DNA of 64,000 nt, taken from contig JAFNEO010000024.1 in NCBI GenBank assembly GCA_017886205.1, positions 1 through 64,000 on the forward strand, read 5' to 3'. Positions within the stretch are counted from its first letter, which is position 1; each line of letters starts with the position of its first letter. Both the position numbers and the translations under genes were made by a program. Below the pieces are notes generated by a model that worked only from the letters and a program-made list of their open reading frames with translations, was not told the DNA's origin and searched no databases. Positions 61,161-64,000 of the stretch are shown here, one piece after another. The DNA is from Candidatus Aminicenantota bacterium. GTDB taxonomy: Bacteria > Acidobacteriota > Aminicenantia > Aminicenantales > UBA8522.

Positions 61161-63839
61161 ATGAAGAAGACGATAACAACGGCCCTCGCCCTGCTCCTCA
61201 TAAACGTGGCGCTCCCGGCGGTGGCCAAAGAAAAATCCAAACAACAGGCTCCGGTTCGGCCTGAGCAAAAGGTCGTCCGGGCGGTTCGCGCCGACGGGCC
61301 CATCTCGATCGATGCCCTCCTGGATGAACCCGTCTGGAAGGGTCCGGCGAGCAACGGGTTCACCCAGAGCGATCCCAAAGACGGCGCACCGTCCACGGAA
61401 AAGACTGACGTCTGGGTGGCTTACGACGACAAGGCGCTCTACATCGCTGCATACTGCTATGACTCCGACCCCAAAGCCATCATCAGCCGGCTCGGCCGTC
61501 GGGACGCGGAGGTGGATTCCGACTGGTTTATGTTCGCGGTCGATCCCTATTATGACAGACGGACCGGTTTTCTTTTCGGGGTCAACCCGGCCGGCTCCAT
61601 CATGGACGAAGTCCTGTCCAATGATGTGGAGGACGATGAGTCCTGGGACGGCGTGTGGGAGGGAAAGGCCCATGTCAACGGCCAGGGCTGGACAGTGGAG
61701 ATGAGGATTCCTTTCAACCAGATCCGCTTCCCGAAGAAAGATGAGTACGTCTGGGGAGTCAATTTCCAGCGGATCATCAAACGGAAAAACGAAAAGGCAA
61801 GCTTTTCCTGGGTGCCGAAAAGTGAGACTGCCTACGTGTCCCGCTTTGCCCGGCTCGAGGGGATCAGCGGCATCAATCCCGGCACCCATCTCGAGATTCT
61901 CCCCTATGCGGTCGGACAGGCGCAGTTGCGGCCTTCCGAACAAGGAAACCCGTTCGAAACAGGGCACAAGGCCCTGGGCAACATGGGATTCGACCTCAAG
62001 GTCGGCCTCAAGAGCAATTTAACGCTCGACTCCACGGTCAACCCGGATTTCGGCCAGGTCGAGGTGGACCCGGCCGTGGTCAACCTTTCTGCCTATGAGA
62101 CTTATTATGAAGAAAAGCGGCCCTTTTTCATCGAAGGGGCCTCGATCTTCGACGGGTTTGGCCGCGGCGGCGTCTACATCAATGCCGACATCAACTGGCC
62201 CATGCCGACATTTTTTTACAGCCGACGCATCGGACGGGCGCCTCAAGGCTATATCACCCAGGGAGGCGATTTCTCCATCATCCCGGACCGTACGACGATC
62301 CTCGGCGCGGCTAAGATCACCGGCAAGATGGGAGGGTGGAATGTCGGGTTCATTAATGCCTTGACCTCCCGGGAGTTCGCCCAGATCGATGCCTCCGGCC
62401 TGCGCCTTCAGGAGGAGATGGAGCCGTTCACCTATTACGGCGTCCTTAGGGCGCAAAAAGACATCAACGAAGGGCAGCACGGTATCGGGTTCATGGCGAC
62501 GGGTGTCACCCGGAACATCCGGACCGAGGCGCTGAGCATCCTCCTCAACAAGAACGCCTTCAGCCTGGCCATCGACGGCTGGTCCTTCTTGGACAAGAGC
62601 CGCAATTACGTCATCGGCGGGTGGTTCGGAGGGACTCGGGTCGAGGGGACGGCCGAAGATATCCTCGGGCTCCAGAATTCGTCCATGCACTATTATCAGC
62701 GTCCCGATGCCGACCACGTAGAAGTGAATCCCTATGCGACCTCCCTGAGCGGCTGGGGCGGAAGACTGAGCTTCGCTAAGCAGGGCGGCAACACAGTCTG
62801 TCTTCTCTCCCTGGGTGCGCTGTCCCCCGGTTTTGATCCCAACGATGTCGGCTTCCAGTACTCGGCCTCGGACATCATCAACTTCCAATTCCTTCCCGGC
62901 TATTCCTGGACGAAACCGGGACGGGTATTCCAGCAAGTCATCCTGGCCGGCGGTGTGTTCCGCAATTACGACTTCGGCGGGAACAAGATCTGGGACGGAG
63001 CGCTGATACTTTCCGAAGGGCAGTTCCGCAATTTTTGGCGCTTCAGCGCCATGGCCGCCGTCAACCCCGAAACCATCAGCAACCGGCTGACCCGCGGCGG
63101 CCCGCTGGCTCTCCTCCCGTGGGGTTATCAGCTCGAGTTGAAGGTTGAGACCGACAGCCGCAAGCCCGTTGTCTTTGAGGTCGACGGGATGATCTATCGG
63201 CGGCCCGATGACGGAACAGAATGGCAGGCCGAGCTATCGCTGAACTGGAAGCCGAGCTCGAACTTCAGCCTTTCCATCGGACCGGAATACATGGGCGAAA
63301 CTACCGGCGTCCAGTGGATCACTAAAGTGGACGATCCCATGATGATGCCGACCTACGGTGCACGCTACGTCTTCGGCCACCTCGACCAAAGGATTGTCGC
63401 CGCCGAACTGCGCCTCAACTGGACCTTCACGCCCCGGCTTACGCTCCAGGCCTATCTCCAGCCGTTCCTCGGCGTCGGGACCTACAGCCGGTTCAAAGAG
63501 CTCGCTCAGCCCAAAACCTTCGACTACAATGTCTACGGAGAGGGAGAGTCGACGATCGCGTACGCGGATGGGCTCTACAGCGTGGACCCCGACGGCGGCG
63601 GCCCGGCGGCGGCCTTCTCTTTCGGCAATCCCGATTTTAACGTGAAGTCACTGCGCGGCACGATCGTCCTGCGCTGGGAGTACCTTCCCGGGTCGCTGCT
63701 CTATTTCGTCTGGACGCAGAACCGGGCCGACTATGCCCATCCGGGCGATTTCCGGCTCCGCCGTGACCTCGGCGACCTGCTGATGGCGCCCGGCGATAAC
63801 ATCTTCCTGATCAAGGTCTCTTACCGCTGGAGCCTCTGA
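61161..63839 (+). CDS. DUF5916 outer-membrane protein with CBM9-like domain
   Basis: This 892-residue exported protein has a signal peptide (MKKTITTALALLLINVALPAVA). Residues about 40-235 form a CBM9-like sugar-binding sandwich (ISIDALLDEPVWKGP, WVAYDDKALYIAAYCYDSDP, WTVEMRIPFNQIRFP). The DUF5916 region follows with PDFGQVEVDPAVVNLSAYETYYEEKRPFFIEGA, then a beta-barrel-like end of aromatic alternating strands closing at SYRWSL. This layout is common in Acidobacteriota and Bacteroidota and points to an outer-membrane location with carbohydrate or hydroxamate handling. ATG 61161 is chosen for the signal peptide and RBS; the track start 61095 adds 22 residues. Confidence 0.9.
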   Translation: MKKTITTALALLLINVALPAVAKEKSKQQAPVRPEQKVVRAVRADGPISIDALLDEPVWKGPASNGFTQSDPKDGAPSTEKTDVWVAYDDKALYIAAYCYDSDPKAIISRLGRRDAEVDSDWFMFAVDPYYDRRTGFLFGVNPAGSIMDEVLSNDVEDDESWDGVWEGKAHVNGQGWTVEMRIPFNQIRFPKKDEYVWGVNFQRIIKRKNEKASFSWVPKSETAYVSRFARLEGISGINPGTHLEILPYAVGQAQLRPSEQGNPFETGHKALGNMGFDLKVGLKSNLTLDSTVNPDFGQVEVDPAVVNLSAYETYYEEKRPFFIEGASIFDGFGRGGVYINADINWPMPTFFYSRRIGRAPQGYITQGGDFSIIPDRTTILGAAKITGKMGGWNVGFINALTSREFAQIDASGLRLQEEMEPFTYYGVLRAQKDINEGQHGIGFMATGVTRNIRTEALSILLNKNAFSLAIDGWSFLDKSRNYVIGGWFGGTRVEGTAEDILGLQNSSMHYYQRPDADHVEVNPYATSLSGWGGRLSFAKQGGNTVCLLSLGALSPGFDPNDVGFQYSASDIINFQFLPGYSWTKPGRVFQQVILAGGVFRNYDFGGNKIWDGALILSEGQFRNFWRFSAMAAVNPETISNRLTRGGPLALLPWGYQLELKVETDSRKPVVFEVDGMIYRRPDDGTEWQAELSLNWKPSSNFSLSIGPEYMGETTGVQWITKVDDPMMMPTYGARYVFGHLDQRIVAAELRLNWTFTPRLTLQAYLQPFLGVGTYSRFKELAQPKTFDYNVYGEGESTIAYADGLYSVDPDGGGPAAAFSFGNPDFNVKSLRGTIVLRWEYLPGSLLYFVWTQNRADYAHPGDFRLRRDLGDLLMAPGDNIFLIKVSYRWSL

Positions 63840-63865
63840 GCGGCCGATTTGAGCCGGCACCACCC

Positions 63866-64000
63866 TCAGCGCGATTTGCCCCCTTTGGCCGCCCAATCAT
63901 CCAGGGTTTGCCCTTCCGAGATCATGGTAACGCCCTCGGAGAGGGCGGCTTCGAGAAACCAGCCTAAAAGCTCCTGGCGCGATTGGGGCCAGGGCCATTT
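63866..64000 (-). CDS. C-terminal end of a gene running off the window
   Basis: An open frame of 44 codons plus a stop enters from the window edge on the minus strand (WPWPQSRQELLGWFLEAAL, then EGQTLDDWAAKGGKSR). The codon use and sequence look like a real protein end. It converges on the DUF5916 gene with a 26-bp gap. Too little is visible to name it. Confidence 0.65.
   Translation of the reverse strand, partial: KWPWPQSRQELLGWFLEAALSEGVTMISEGQTLDDWAAKGGKSR

Overview
The window is high-GC, densely packed bacterial DNA with no rRNA, tRNA, CRISPR or phage genes seen. The gene content suggests an Acidobacteriota-type organism, most likely Candidatus Aminicenantes. Evidence for this is the many secreted peptidases and hydrolases, a CarboxypepD_reg/TonB receptor, a DUF5916 outer-membrane protein, a sortilin-type propeller, and several PEP/pyruvate-binding ATP-grasp paralogs. 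This placement is inference from gene families, not a phylogeny.

Layout. 0.3-4.1 kb: two ABC export systems face each other across a hairpin terminator. 4.1-10.4 kb: a secreted M14 carboxypeptidase and a TonB-dependent receptor. 10.8-15.6 kb: a deoxy-sugar cluster (URO-D family protein, GH29 fucosidase lipoprotein, anchored mutarotase, sodium/solute symporter). 15.9-18.5 kb: a Phd/PIN toxin-antitoxin pair with a clear operator, a second URO-D family protein, and a small secreted protein. 18.9-21.6 kb: a large secreted protein of unknown family. 21.7-34.7 kb: glutamate dehydrogenase, a divergent paralog that has lost the catalytic lysine, three proteins built on the N-terminal ATP-grasp domain of PPDK/PEP synthase (one fused to a nucleotidyltransferase), a metallophosphoesterase, an OmpR-type regulator and a receiver-domain protein. 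34.9-42.6 kb: an S9 peptidase and a tripartite RND efflux operon. 42.9-43.5 kb: a second Phd/PIN pair. 43.8-64 kb: secreted or envelope proteins (toast-rack lipoprotein, sortilin-like propeller, esterase, DsbD, creatininase, CocE-type hydrolase, Tat-exported fucose-isomerase-like protein, MFS transporter, M28 peptidase, DUF5916 protein) and a partial gene at the edge.

How it fits together. Most genes serve peptide and sugar scavenging from outside the cell. The 21.7-34.7 kb block stands apart as cytoplasmic and regulatory. It couples glutamate dehydrogenase genes with PEP/pyruvate-binding modules that lack the phosphohistidine domain, plus signalling domains. It is the best candidate here for an undescribed system, perhaps a carbon/nitrogen or energy sensor; that function is inference.

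Intergenic DNA is rich in repeats: a bipartite dispersed repeat in two copies, a GAAAATAGG/GTCCCCGTTTCT family, CCAAAGGGGG palindromes, a 26-bp-armed inverted repeat, and a 157-bp MITE-like element next to a truncated gene. Many genes have readable sigma70-type promoters (TTGACA, 16-18 bp, TATAAG or TATATN). Start codons were reset from the ORF track wherever a Shine-Dalgarno and signal peptide or family start pointed to a downstream codon.
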